Source of the DNA: Batillaria attramentaria
Taxonomy: Eukaryota; Mollusca; Gastropoda; Batillariidae
DNA length: 64,000 nucleotides
Direction: 5' to 3'
Assembly: GCA_018292915.2 (NCBI GenBank)
Contig: JACVVK020000213.1
Location: 771,501 to 835,500, forward strand
Below the pieces are notes generated by a model, which made no database searches, had not been told where the DNA came from, and was given only the letters and a program-made list of their open reading frames with translations. Positions within the stretch are counted from its first letter, which is position 1. The number at the start of each line of letters is the position of its first letter. Shown piece by piece: positions 11,593 through 35,933 of the stretch. The position numbers and the translations under genes are program-made.

Positions 11593-14500
11593 ATGGGGTG
11601 TCTGGTTCTGGGCTGTGTATTAATTTTACTCATAGCAACAGCAGGTAACGTAAACAAATTAAAACAACTAACAAAAGATCAAATAATGATGCGATGTTTA
11701 TTTATTCAGTAGTTTATGCAGTCCATGGTGTTGACAGAATATACAATTGAATTAACTGCGTTGACAGAATATCCAAATGAATTGACTGAAGATAAGGACG
11801 AAATGCCGTAACAAGATTAACAATGGGTGCTAAGACTAAGTAAGACTTCGTGAATTTTCACGAAGATGCCCGTAGATAGTAATTTCCATAATTATCAGTT
11901 CCGAGAACTCACGGTCTCAAAATTTCCGGAGGGAGTTAAAATAATGCTTTATAGAACAGCTGAAAGTGCAGCGACCAAAACAACTTTAGATGTGATATCT
12001 GCAAACAATCTCTTCTAAGACACCGACTTTAGTGGCCACATTATACGTTTTATGCGTGCGCTGTAGGCCAAGAGGAGCTGTAGGTCAATGTTGTCGTATT
12101 TCACTGTTTCCGTAGCATCTTGCACCGTCTTTCTCCGAGACAGTTGGTTACGTTTGAAACATGCGTGGGCTTATCCACAGTGTTTGGACATTAATTTTTG
12201 AATGTTTCCTCCGCCTTGCGATTTGACATGACGAATTCCTGAGGTGTTCAAATCCGTGACGATTTTTTGGAACAGAAAACACAGGCAGAGTCCGGCTATG
12301 ACGATTCACAATACGTCTGACTTCTTTTGCGATGGCTAGAAAGATGGATTATGGCCAAGGCCTTTCACCTTTCGTGCCAGTATTTGTTGTAATAATAATA
12401 ATAATATAATAGCAGTATTTGTTGTAATGATAATCATCATTGTAGTTATCATCACCATCATCATCATCATAGATTGGCTGGCCTGCTCAGCCAGATTACA
12501 TAATTCGACATGTCGTTTTTGCAGACAGCAGAAAGCCATGTCCTCCCGGACAATGGTCGGAGAATGACAATTTTCCACCTGGATGTAAAGGTGGTATCTG
12601 AAAACGACGACAGCATCTTCAAAACAGACATCCTTTTTTGCAATCACACGAGAAAACAAGCAAGCATATGCAGTGCAGTGGACAAACATTTAAACAAAAG
12701 GGAAAACAAAGAATAACTACAATTGCAATACAACTCAACAAAATGTAAGAAACAAACGAAGGAAAACAATGACCACAAAGCAAAACGGATGTGCCTGTAA
12801 AGAAGTTGCGAGAAATCTGTATTGTCGTTTGAGTAGAGCATTGTATTGAATGGTCAATTAATTCCTTATTGAGTCACAATTGCTTGGTTGGGGTCTGCTT
12901 ACAATGCCTTACAAAGAGTGTTTTTGTTATTATCAAACCATTTGTGACGCCCCCCCACGATTTGAGTCTGAAGTCACTTTTTGAAGTTTTTGAGGTTTTG
13001 ATATGATCTTACAGGTTTTTTAATGCTGAATCCAATGGTGAAAACCAGATTAAAATCGAATAATTATTTTTGAAGTTATGATCTGTTGAAATGACGTACC
13101 CCATGAAACAAAATAGCCACCTCGGTCGGAAAATCGGGTGTTGCACTATTCAGCTGCATGTAACTTCCGACTCATTTCGTGGCGTAGCGTCACATTTGTT
13201 TACATTTAACCACTAAAAGAAAGTGTTCGATGCGCGGATAAATAGTGATTACAGTCGTCCTTTGTACCAGAAGTTGTAATTGCTAAGTGGTAGATGTAAA
13301 GCTGTTTGATTCAATAAATAACATTTACTCACAGACGCATATCCAAGACTGACGAAGCCACCCGTTCTGTCTGGACCCCAGATTGTTGGCAAGACTTTCC
13401 GCTTTCTCTGTCAGTTTGAGTACGCTATTCAGCATCCACCGCAAGCTTTCGAGGTTGCATGGACATTTGAGGGGGTGACCAAACGTACTGATCAAGTGGC
13501 GGACCCAAACAGAAGCGTTTCTTTGGACGGTACAAAACTGAAAGGCAATCTAGGCAAAAAGGTGAGAGTTTTTAAGGACTCTTACAGTGTAAAGTCAAGC
13601 ATTAAAGAATCGCGACAAAAGTGAGATCGATGAACAGGCAATTGGCCTTGGTGTGATTCCCCATCGTTTATTTACGGATTTTTATTTGTGAGAGCTTCTG
13701 CTAGCTACGCATGATTGTTACTTTCAACAAATGAGGCCGTGTTTGTAATTGGAAGTAGAAGTAAATTAAGAAAAAGCTACGTGTGCCTAAAGAGGCGCCC
13801 GAGCCAGAAGTAAACACATTTACTTGTGGCGTGGAGGAGAAAAGCGAAACTTGAATTATATGTGGTTGCAGCGTAAGCCTGATGTGTGTGATTAAACACT
13901 GCATACTAGTTTCAGCTGTTACTATCACCACGAGATTGCGTATAGTTTATTTTGTGTATGGAGCACCAGAATTGACGTAACGATACTGCGCTAACGACAT
14001 ACATGCAAAGACGTTTAAAGATTAAAATAATACTCGCATAATTCTGTCAGATATATCGTCAAGTACGTTCCCAAAGTACCTCACCATATATACACACAAT
14101 ACTATAAACAGTGTGGTTTTAAAATCAGCTGACTTTTCGGGCTCAGATCCTAAACATCTAGGCCGCATAATGGAGTCTGAATTCCTTTTTCAGCTTGGCT
14201 GCAAGGTGCGAGCGTTCTACACGAACCACCCACAACATGCAAAAGGGCCGTGGTTAAAGAGCAATGTGTACTGGGCTGGTATCCGGGTAAGTTGCACTTT
14301 GTTTTAAGGTCGCCCTCATATTTCCCGAGACCAAAATCTTAAACTAAGAAAAGGTCTCACAAACCACGAAAAATGCTCTGAAAGGGGATAATGGAGTGGA
14401 AGAAAAACATTTGACTATTTTTTAGTTCAATATTCTAAGACAGTCACATAATTAATAATTCTGGAGTTAAACAATGCGCCGTTGTCTTGTAGCCTGAACA

Positions 14501-15074
14501 AAACCACCTGACCATCCGTGGGGCACATGAACTACGTAACGTGACCTTAACCTCGACGATACCTATCTTGTGCCAAGACACGAGACCCAGAGAGGATGAA
14601 TCGTGCTGCATCCCTATTGACCTCCGGGATAACGACAGGCGAGGTAAGATTTCGCTCTTTCGCTTTGTTATTGTTAAAGTCGTACAAAATGAGGTTATCA
14701 TATTACTATTTTTCACGTGGCTTTTGTGTTTGTTGTTGTCGTTTAATGGCATGCATTCTGTTTTCTTTTGGGGTTTTTTTTCTCACCATGACAGATAAAA
14801 CTTTACCCTCCTCTGTTGTCTGTCTGCATCTCTCTCTCTCTCTGTTCCAGACAGCGTGCACGCAGCTAGTTCGTGCTCATGGCCGCTGTGCAAATCACGC
14901 TGGAACGATGCCAGGAAGGAGGCGAAAATTTCTATTCCTCTGAGTGCCAGGAAAGACCAAATTACAGACATGCGAGGGACTGACCTTCTCCTAAAGTTCC
15001 ACAACCTGAAACCTTCCCCACAACACGGCCCATACCTCGCTGTCTTTGGTGACTATGAAATCAGCTCAGTGCAG
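11593..15074 (+). CDS. Gene B N-terminal exons (signal peptide to linker)
   Basis: The 52-nt signal exon ends in phase 1 and joins the 66-nt exon encoding RKPCPPGQWSENDNFPPGC, an ephrin-receptor-like Cys motif of the same length as in gene C. Next come the Ig-like exon (VGKTFRFLCQFEY..FEVAWTFEG), the LGCKVRAFYTNHPQ exon, an exon with a double Cys (EDESCCIPIDL) and one with SSCSWPLCKSRWND. Between 11645 and 12524, where D8C exons would be expected, I find none. Phase-1 introns on both sides of the missing D8C pair (in C and D) explain how it could be lost cleanly. Confidence 0.82.
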
Positions 15075-18000
15075 GTTGTTAATAGTATATATTTTAATAG
15101 TTTATTTTCTAAAGCTACACCGATTTACATTTCAAGTGAATGCGGGTTGTTGCTTTTTTTCGGTTGATTGTGGTACATTTCAATACCAACATTTTAATCA
15201 GTCTGGTGTAAGTTCGACAGGGAACCTTCCAGAAGTGTTGGGCAAATGTACATAGAATTACAGAGTTGTTTTAGACCAGTATGATAAAACGTTCAGCTTT
15301 TTGTACAATTTCGTAGTGGGGTTTACTGGTCAAATTGTAGGTCATTTGGGGGGATTCAAAGTGATATCATTGTACCTCCAGATTGACGTTGTTGACGACG
15401 AAGCCAAAGTCTGCTCTGTAGATACGTCCCTTAACATCTTTGGACTGAGTAGGTAAGTATCCAGTCAACCATCATTATTATGCTTAATCTCATAAAGCTT
15501 ATTTATTTATCACGTGTTGAATGTCAATGATACTGAACTGCACCTTGCTGTAGTTACTTTAACTGTAGAGCGCTTTCACTCGACTATGTAAAGAAAGAAC
15601 TTCTGTATCCATTGCAGACATGAAAGTTAATGAAGTTTGACGGTTGGACGGGTGTCTGAGGTCTTGTGCCAACGTAGAAAACAGCAATCGCAGTTAATGT
15701 CAATAGTGTGATATAGAACAGATTTTTTAAACATCGCCTCGAATGCTCGAATGCCAAATCCCGAAACATGCCTTTTTCACTTGCAGGAATCGCTTCGGCT
15801 TGCGCAGAGTTGGCGACTATACCATATACCAGAACACTCAGAGATACTTCGAGGTGATGTTTTATAAAATACCTGTCTGGCAACGTTGAAACGCAATACA
15901 TAAATTTGTTGAGGTTTATCTTTCTGCTGTTGGAGGTAGTATTGGCCCAAGACTGTGTAAAGCTGAGCGGCTGACTGGGCGGGTCTATTTAAAGAAATTT
16001 GCAACGTAGTAATCGTACACGAAGAGTATGCCCCGTAATAAGAAAGTCGCATTTTTTTCTAGTTCAAGATTCTGCATAGTTAACCCTGGTAGTACTGAGC
16101 CCGGAATGTTCCCATATGTGGTGGAAAAGGACGTTAAACCCCCAATCACCCACCACCCACCCACGCACGCGGAATATTCCGGGCTACCTCTGTGGCTTTT
16201 TTTTTTTCAACATATTACAAATTAATTCAGCAAGACGAGGTTTACGAAAACGGTTTCCCAAATGTAACATCGTAGCGGCAAAGAGCGCTACTTAAAGCTT
16301 TGTAACGGTTCGTAAAGCTTCAACGCCCATACAGTTATTTTAACATTAAATTGCAATTTCAGGTGCAGATCCGATCATGGCTATGTTTTCCAGCTGTTGT
16401 CACATGTGTCTGTGGAGTGGCCGTGAGGGAGTACGACGATCTGATCGTCATCGACGGTTGCAAGGATTCGTATTATGCGCAGAACATGGCGTCGCCAGAA
16501 ATCAAAACTTTCAGAAAGCTCAGACCAGGAGTTTCCATCAAGCAGGCAACTGACGGTTCACAGATCAGTGTAAGTGTACAAATGAACTTAGAAAGACCAG
16601 TTAAGCAGCCTAAATTACAGCCTGAGAAACTCTTAAAGTACCAAAATAATTTTTGAACAAAAGCTGTGCCCAGTGAGCTCCCCTAAACAGTCTTACACTA
16701 CTTTTAATTCTTTCCATTTGTATTCAAATGTGTGCCTATACACTAAAAAAGTATACAAATAATAATGATAATAATAACTGCATTGATATAGACGCATTAC
16801 CCAATTGCATGTCTGAAAGTGATTGGGATAACTTTTAAATAAATTTTAAAATGCTGTCTGACAATTAGATGATACAAAGGTTAGACCTTTTTGTGTAAAC
16901 TAAGCCACTTATTAGGACCATGATTGTGACCGCTGTTGTGCCGTGGTAAAAGAAAGAAAGAGTCTAACAGTCTAACAAATGAAGAGGCGGGTTTTGGTTT
17001 TGCTACGAGACCCCCAGACACACTGGCCGGGCGGAACCCGAAACAAAACGACAGTTGGGTGGAGCCGGGTCGGGACATTCCCGTACTGGTAGGGTTTGGG
17101 ATAAACTGACCTGCCCGTCTCTGTAAAACGCTCCGACATAAGCTTACCGGGCAAAGGTAAAGTGTATTGATACCTGCTGCTTTTGCAGGTGTACCTACCA
17201 TCGGGCTCTGAGATTCTGGTGAAAGGAAGAAATAAGCTTTACGTGGAACTGAAAGTACTGGCATCGGATAGGGGTCAAGGACGTGGGATCTGCGGGACGT
17301 ATGATGACGACAACACCAACGAGTTCACGCTCCGTGACGGGCACGTCGACACAATGTGCAGCAACTGTGAACCTCGGTCATTCACGGAGTCATGGAGGTA
17401 GGACCAGTCAAGCAGATGAGAAACATTTCTGAACATAATTATGAAAGGACATAGTTTGTCGTTACCCACGACATCTGTGGGAAATCTAACAACCCTTGAT
17501 CCAGTGGTGTATTTTTTATCTGTTGCCCAGCACTGTTCTCCTTATGTGCATGCTATTTCACAGATTTGTCTTAGTTTGGTTTTGGTTTTATTGTTTTGTC
17601 GCTTCTTCAGCATCTCATACACCGAATATTGCAGCAATACTCATGCAACAAGTCTGTTCCGGACGGTGCCCCATCTGGTCTACAAATTCTACTTTAGGAA
17701 GTATTGCCAGTGTGACGGAAACAACCAACGGGCTGACTGCACCATGCACGTCGACCCAGTATTTATGGTACCGAAGTTTAGGTGTTCTTACCTTTATTAG
17801 GAGTAAACAGATTAGTTTTTAAAAAAATTAAAGAAAGACACACATGAAGTTCATCGAAAAGTCATTCACCGCTGTTATGATGTTTGCATTAACATGAACA
17901 TACGACATTGCAAATCAATCCAGTATGTCTGGTACGCAGATTTAATGTCCTGATCCTTTTCGGTGGTTAACAGGCTGAAAAATGAAACATTTGTGAAAAG

Positions 18001-18334
18001 TCACCCCCCCCCACCCCCCACCCCCAAAAAACAAAACAAAACAAAAACAACAACCAAACAACAACAAAAAAAGAAAAAAAAAAAAGAAAAAAAAGAGCAA
18101 CAACAAAAAAAAAAACACACAAAAAAACAACAACAAACAAACACTTGAAATCATCACCGTTGTGATAGTTTGGGATAAACTTTTCTGTGGTGTATTTGTT
18201 TCCATGTTTATTTATAGTGCTTTCCGAACTGCGTTAAAAGAGAACCATTAATGTCAACGAAACGCCGGGATGTCGCGACGATTATAGGAACAGATGTGGA
18301 CGAAACGCCGGACACCTATGAACCAGATGGCTAG
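11593..18334 (+). CDS. Gene B: short VWDE-like secreted vWD protein (truncated paralogue)
   Basis: Twelve coding exons give 538 residues: 11593-11644, 12525-12590, 13335-13561, 14194-14286, 14493-14643, 14851-15074, 15382-15452, 15787-15853, 16363-16569, 17189-17397, 17635-17767 and 18218-18334. All phases match. The ATG opens a signal peptide (MGCLVLGCVLILLIATAG) with a candidate TATA box 101 bp upstream. Order: signal peptide 1-17, ephrin-receptor-like Cys motif 18-39, Ig-like segment 40-115, linker with NVT glycosylation site 116-271, vWD domain about 272-456 and acidic tail to 538. Compared with C and D it lacks both D8C exons and all EGF and C-terminal exons. The stop TAG sits where gene C reads Tyr (GAT-GAT-TAC). 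The donor 4 nt later and the terminal exon are kept, so the mRNA may escape nonsense decay. It could be a functional short form or a decaying copy. Confidence 0.8.
12944..13193 (+). mobile_element. MITE-like element with inverted ends
   Basis: The left end gtgacgcccccccacgatttgagtc pairs with the right end gactcatttcgtggcgtagcgtcac in inverted orientation, spanning 250 bp. ATTT flanks both ends as a possible 4-bp target duplication. The same ends form a tight foldback at 19992-20071. It lies in a gene B intron. Confidence 0.7.
15382..17767 (+). CDS. Gene B vWD domain exons
   Basis: Five exons encode the vWD fold: AKVCSVDTSLNIFGLS, RVGDYTIYQNTQRYFE, VQIRSW...VTCVCGVAVRE, VYLPSGSEILVKGR..GRGICGTYDDD and a Cys-rich end (YCQCDGNNQRADC). 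The GxCGxxDxD motif is present. The usual GDPHF at the start of the domain (SDPHF in gene C, GDPHF in gene D) is replaced by TSLNIF, and a short glycine-rich insertion of gene C after VKGR is missing. Loss of the motif fits relaxed constraint or a changed fold. Confidence 0.82.
16106..16166 (+). mobile_element. Family 1 SINE, 3' tail fragment
   Basis: This fragment carries catatgtggtggaaaaggac and gttaaac followed by CCCA repeats, matching only the last third of the family 1 SINE. It sits in the gene B intron between 15853 and 16363. Confidence 0.75.
16757..16812 (-). repeat. Partial dispersed repeat R3
   Basis: An ATA/ATG-rich run followed by ctgcattgatatagacgc and attacccaattgcatg resembles the gcgctttacccaatttcatg end of R3. 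It is short and diverged, so the match is tentative. Confidence 0.4.
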
Positions 18335-18671
18335 AAAGGTATGCCTATTTTATCTGGTTTGGTTCTGGATCGGCAGAACGGCTATGCAAAAGTCTTACTT
18401 CGACTTGAAACTAATTGCAACACTGAGGCGTCTCCTAAATTCGTGTTTGTTTCTGGAATTCCTGTCTCGGGATTGGCTGAATCGACGCCATTTTAGTTAT
18501 TGCGTTGGACACTGTACAGTACATTGAAACATAGCAGTGTCATGTACCTGAGCGTAACTTATGCAGTGCACCCCCTCCCCCCCCCCCCCCCCCCCCACAC
18601 ACACATACTTCGTTTTGTGTTTTTACTTGTTTGGAGGGAAGGGGGGGGGGTGGGCGGCAGAAAACGTGTGT

Positions 18672-18848
18672 GGTGGGTGGGTGGGTGGGTGTTTAGGGGT
18701 TTAACGTCCTTTTCCACCACATAGGATGATATCAAAGACGGGGCAACGATGAAAAAGCCAGCACAAATATTTGGCCCCAGCCGGGATCGAACTCACGAAC
18801 CGAGCATTAGAAGTCCAACGCTCTACCATTCGACCACCCCGGCTCCCC
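18672..18848 (-). mobile_element. Family 1 SINE in gene B intron
   Basis: Full-length on the minus strand: head at about 18848, body with gttgccccgtctttgatatc, and tail of (GGGT)n at the low end. It lies in the intron between the stop-bearing exon and the terminal exon. It is very close in sequence to the copies at 6713, 23347 and 24812. Confidence 0.9.
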
Positions 18849-19744
18849 GGAAAATAAAGGGAATGGGGTTGTCTGCTCCAGCAGCAAATGACGCTTAGTT
18901 CGTATAGTTCGCCCGTTAGGGTGTGCAAATGTATAGCAGTCATTCACAGAAAGGGGGGTGTGTGTGTTGGGGGGAGGGGGGGGGGGGCAAATATACTCCA
19001 ATCGACCACGAGGGGCGATTCTATACTGGTTGCGCGGGAGGTCAACTCTTGCGATATTTCCGCGCTATGGTCAGCAAAGGGCACGCTTCCGGCCAATCAA
19101 AGACGATGCAGAGGAAGCAGGTTTCCGGGCATAGCCGAGGAGCTGCAGATATGAATAGAATTACACAACCATTCAAACCGTTCTTCGAGGCCCTCCGACT
19201 CAGCATGGAGTTAGAACACTGCGCACCATTCTCATGCTCGCTATTCGAAGTCGGACCGTAAGCCGCCGCCATTCACGACTGCCGAGTCCGGGTGCCGGAC
19301 ACACACCAATAGAGTGATCGAAAATGAAACGGCTACAATTACAACGGATAAAACTAAAAGCATATTAATCGTGACCATCTTATGTTTCGTCTTAAATGCG
19401 TCGCATAAAGAAAAGTCGCAAGGAAGCCACGTGACTTATTTTCGCGGGACCCAAATCAGAGTACATTTGCACCCCCTGTGACGTAGAGGGCACACAATCG
19501 ACCGCACTAGTGGACGACTGGAGAGCATTTGCCCCTTCTGCGCGTGACTGGCATGCATTTGCACCCCCCTCCCACCTCCCCTTAACGGACGAACTATACC
19601 AACTGAGCGTAAATGACACCTTTACAATTTCAGTTCGATGTATTGGTTTCACTGGGGAATAGTTTGCAGAACTTCAGATGATTTCTGAGAAACAGATTCA
19701 AGTACAAATGGGTGGTGTTGAATCGTATGAATTGTTTCTTACAG

Positions 19745-19930
19745 GACGCACGGAAACCGTTTACAAAAGCAATGGACGCACGGAAACCGTTTACAAAAGC
19801 AATGGACGCACGGAAACCGTTTACAAAAGGGATGGTGCTTCCGCAATAGCAAACCAACGTGTCCATTAGCATAGCTTAGGACAACTTTCTTTGTCGGTTA
19901 TGACATATGTATTCCGCATGAATAAAGGTA
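19745..19930 (+). other. Gene B terminal exon, non-coding by the model, with 30-bp tandem repeat
   Basis: The acceptor tttcttacag precedes three copies of a 30-bp unit (gacgcacggaaaccgtttac..), the third ending differently. The remainder (ccaacgtgtccatt..gcttaggac..ttgtcggttatgacat..attccgcatgaataaagg) aligns with the gene A terminal exon. Because the gene B stop is in the preceding exon, this exon should be 3' UTR. Read in one frame, the repeat would give a 10-residue period (GRTETVYKSN). Confidence 0.65.
19921..19926 (+). terminator. Polyadenylation signal of gene B
   Basis: AATAAA in ccgcatgaataaaggta, the same context as the gene A signal at 10698. It marks the end of the plus-strand gene pair, just before the convergent gene C. 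Confidence 0.75.
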
Positions 19931-19991
19931 TGTTTACCTTTATGGTTCCTTTTTCTTTTTCCTTCAGCAACTTGTTTCCTTACAGACATTT

Positions 19992-20071
19992 GTGACCCTC
20001 CACCACGAAATGAGTCGTCTTGTAACATGAACAAATAGCACAAGAAGACTCATTTCGTGGTGGAGGGTCAC
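19992..20071. repeat. Near-perfect foldback (31-bp arms, 18-bp loop)
   Basis: The arm gtgaccctccaccacgaaat.. at 19992-20022 pairs with 20041-20071, with one mismatch in 31 bp. The arm sequence matches the ends of the MITE-like element at 12944-13193, and ATTT again lies on both flanks. It sits in the short spacer between the convergent genes B and C. Confidence 0.85.
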
Positions 20072-20234
20072 ATTTGTAATCGGCACAGACACAATACACA
20101 GAAAAACACCACCTTAGTATCGCCACTGCCACGAGTACCGAAAACAAAATAAAACTACAATAAAAAATAAAGAAAACGTAAGCACACTAAAAACCATTGA
20201 AACAACTTGGCACCGGAACTGACAGAACCAGAGC

Positions 20235-20328
<94 letters not shown>

Positions 20329-20748
20329 CCTGACTCAACTGATTGGTCTAGGACTGCCGCTTGCCTAAACTGCCTTAGATGAACTGACGCACAAACACGC
20401 AATGCACAAAGAAAATTTGTACATGATTCATTTATCGACAAAGATGACACTTTTGTATAAATTGTTCGTTAATAGACTATTTTACGGCCCTGCTGGTACT
20501 TTCTGCCAGGTTCATATCGTTATTCAAGCTTATTGTGAATCATAACACTCACGTCCAAAAATACCTGAAACAGTAAAGGGAGTATGTCACCTCCAATTAA
20601 TAATTCATCCCACAATCTTACTGCGCTAGTACAGTAGTTCTACATTTCATCTTTACATCAGAGACAGACAGACAGACAGAGACAGACAGACAGAGACAGA
20701 CAGACAGACAGAGAATGCTGTGTAACACAAAGAAAAGTCAGCATGTAT
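20072..20748. other. B/C convergent spacer
   Basis: No coding exon is visible. The stretch holds a (CT)n(CA)n tract at about 20233-20326 and GACA repeats at about 20662-20712. Gene C transcripts should end just below its signal at 20749. Confidence 0.7.
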
Positions 20749-20754
20749 TTTATT
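20749..20754 (-). terminator. Polyadenylation signal of gene C
   Basis: TTTATT on the plus strand reads AATAAA on the minus strand, 99 nt past the gene C stop. The spacing is similar to gene A. Confidence 0.7.
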
Positions 20755-20852
20755 GCTGTAGCAACTCACAGACATAATCCATTCATAAGCTAGGCCGATG
20801 GACCTATCAATCAGGTGTTCGATCCGCACTGTTGCACTCTTCTACGGCTTTC

Positions 20853-34307
<13,455 letters not shown>

Positions 34308-34508
34308 GGGTTGACGGAAGGATACGAATCAGAACTTGGAATCACAGTTGCAACTCTCGGAGGCCTGCTTGTTTGGTGGGATAAAGACCTTCGACTGTTA
34401 GATACTATCGTTTGTCAGATGACGTAGACTTCTGTTGATCTGTTGAGGTCAGGGTCAGCAAATGACCGAACCGCACTCTTCCTGTTTAGAGTTACGTCAA
34501 CGACTCCA

Positions 34509-34693
34509 GGGCCCGTATGTAAAAGTCGAGGTTAATTTAACCCACGGCTACGGGCCTAACCCAGACCAGGACAAAAGAAACCCAAAAGGAATGGGCCAGC
34601 TTCCTGATTAAAAAAAAAAAAAAAAAAAAAAAAAACGCTAGAGCTAGTTTAGTTCGAGGTTAGGCTCTAACCCCGACTTTTACATGAGGGGCC
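34509..34693. mobile_element. Palindromic MITE-like element with internal poly(A)
   Basis: The left end ggcccgtatgtaaaagtcga and the right end tcgacttttacat-type sequence (ccccgacttttacatgaggg) pair as imperfect inverted repeats of about 33 bp. The interior includes ctacgggcctaaccc and a run of about 24 adenines. It does not encode protein. Confidence 0.65.
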
Positions 34694-35010
34694 TGATCCG
34701 CTAAAGTGACTTGGTTCCGTCGGGTCTGGGCATAATGTTATGCTATCTGGGGATAAGAACCAGGATATACCGGATGGGCGCGAATGTAGGTGAAACAATT
34801 CAGTATAGGCAACGTCTGGAATCGTGACCATGGAGCATTGAAAGGTTATCGTATGTCTCGGTATACGGCTGAACACCACGTACAAGATCGCGAAGGTCTC
34901 GTAAACAGAGGTGAGCGGGTGCAGCTGCTTGGTTATACGTGGTTGGCTATTTGTTTAGTGTTGCGTTGCGCTGCCTTTCAGGTTATGTTGCTTTCTTCTT
35001 GTTGTTGCTG

Positions 35011-35094
<84 letters not shown>

Positions 35095-35485
35095 CGCGAG
35101 CGCGCGCGAGAGAGAGAGAGAGAGCCTTTTGTCTATTTGTAGATGATGATGATGATGACTGGCCATTTGTATTGCGCTACAAGAAAACTTCCATGCAATA
35201 AACATGCTCACGGCGCCTTTGGAGTGAAGAGAGAGAGAGAGAGAGAGAGATCTAGTTATCACTCTTCCCATACAGGCAGTTGTCTCCCTTGCAGCGTCCA
35301 TTTACCTATTCGTTCCCTTGGAGTTTTATTTGTAGACCGCGTACATTTTGCAGCGTAAGGATCTTACATTGACGACTGTTTACATGCATTGCGCAGTATA
35401 TCCCGAATTACAGGATAACCGTAATAGCATGAACCCATTGCAACAAAAACGACAGTCAGTTATGTATGGCGTAAGCAGAACGCAC

Positions 35486-35491
35486 TTTATT
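35486..35491 (-). terminator. Candidate polyadenylation signal of gene D
   Basis: AATAAA on the minus strand, about 440 nt below the proposed gene D stop. It is the nearest clear match, but the gene D 3' UTR structure is not resolved because a donor-like GTAAGT follows the stop. Confidence 0.35.
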
Positions 35492-35679
35492 TTCGTAAAG
35501 ATCGAACAATGTTCTCTCGTGGTGTTGTATTCACCATGTCGACCATCAGAGGTTCCCTGCAACAGACCAACCTTCCAGCAGTGAGTTTGGAGGTACAATA
35601 GGACAAAATGCCCCTGGACACTAAAATGCAATACGACAGGGTGTCCTGACAACACAAAATCAGTAGGACTCCGTTTGGA

Positions 35680-35748
<69 letters not shown>

Positions 35749-35933
35749 AATAGTCTTTTTTCCTTAAATGACCACAGTGGACTTACTGCTTTCTTTCAAT
35801 ATTTCAGTCATATCAAACTATACATTCTGCCCTTGTTGTGCTCATTATGCCGCGGGATGCGATTGGCTGAATTCTGGAGGCTGGATCCTTTTGACTGACA
35901 ATAGTGGAGTCGTCCATTGCATACTTACAAGGA

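Larger units (their letters stand above)
34308..35933. other. C/D intergenic spacer
   Basis: This holds the gene C promoter region and the 3' flank of gene D. I see a palindromic element (34509-34693), GT/GC/GA tracts at 35011-35125, (GA)n at 35228-35250 and (CA)n at 35682-35746. No coding exon is visible. A TTTATT at 35486-35491 could be a gene D polyadenylation signal on the minus strand. Confidence 0.6.

Noticed and set aside
12510..12716. 68-codon plus-strand frame as a separate gene
   Set aside because: It overlaps the 66-nt gene B exon in the wrong frame; the phase-correct frame gives the conserved PCPPGQWSENDNFPPGC.
17611..17634. Upstream acceptor (cttcttcag at 17610) for the gene B exon
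   Set aside because: The frame is also open, but gene C and gene D use the acceptor equivalent to 17634 (attgcag/CAAT and tatgcag/CAAC), so the shorter exon is preferred.
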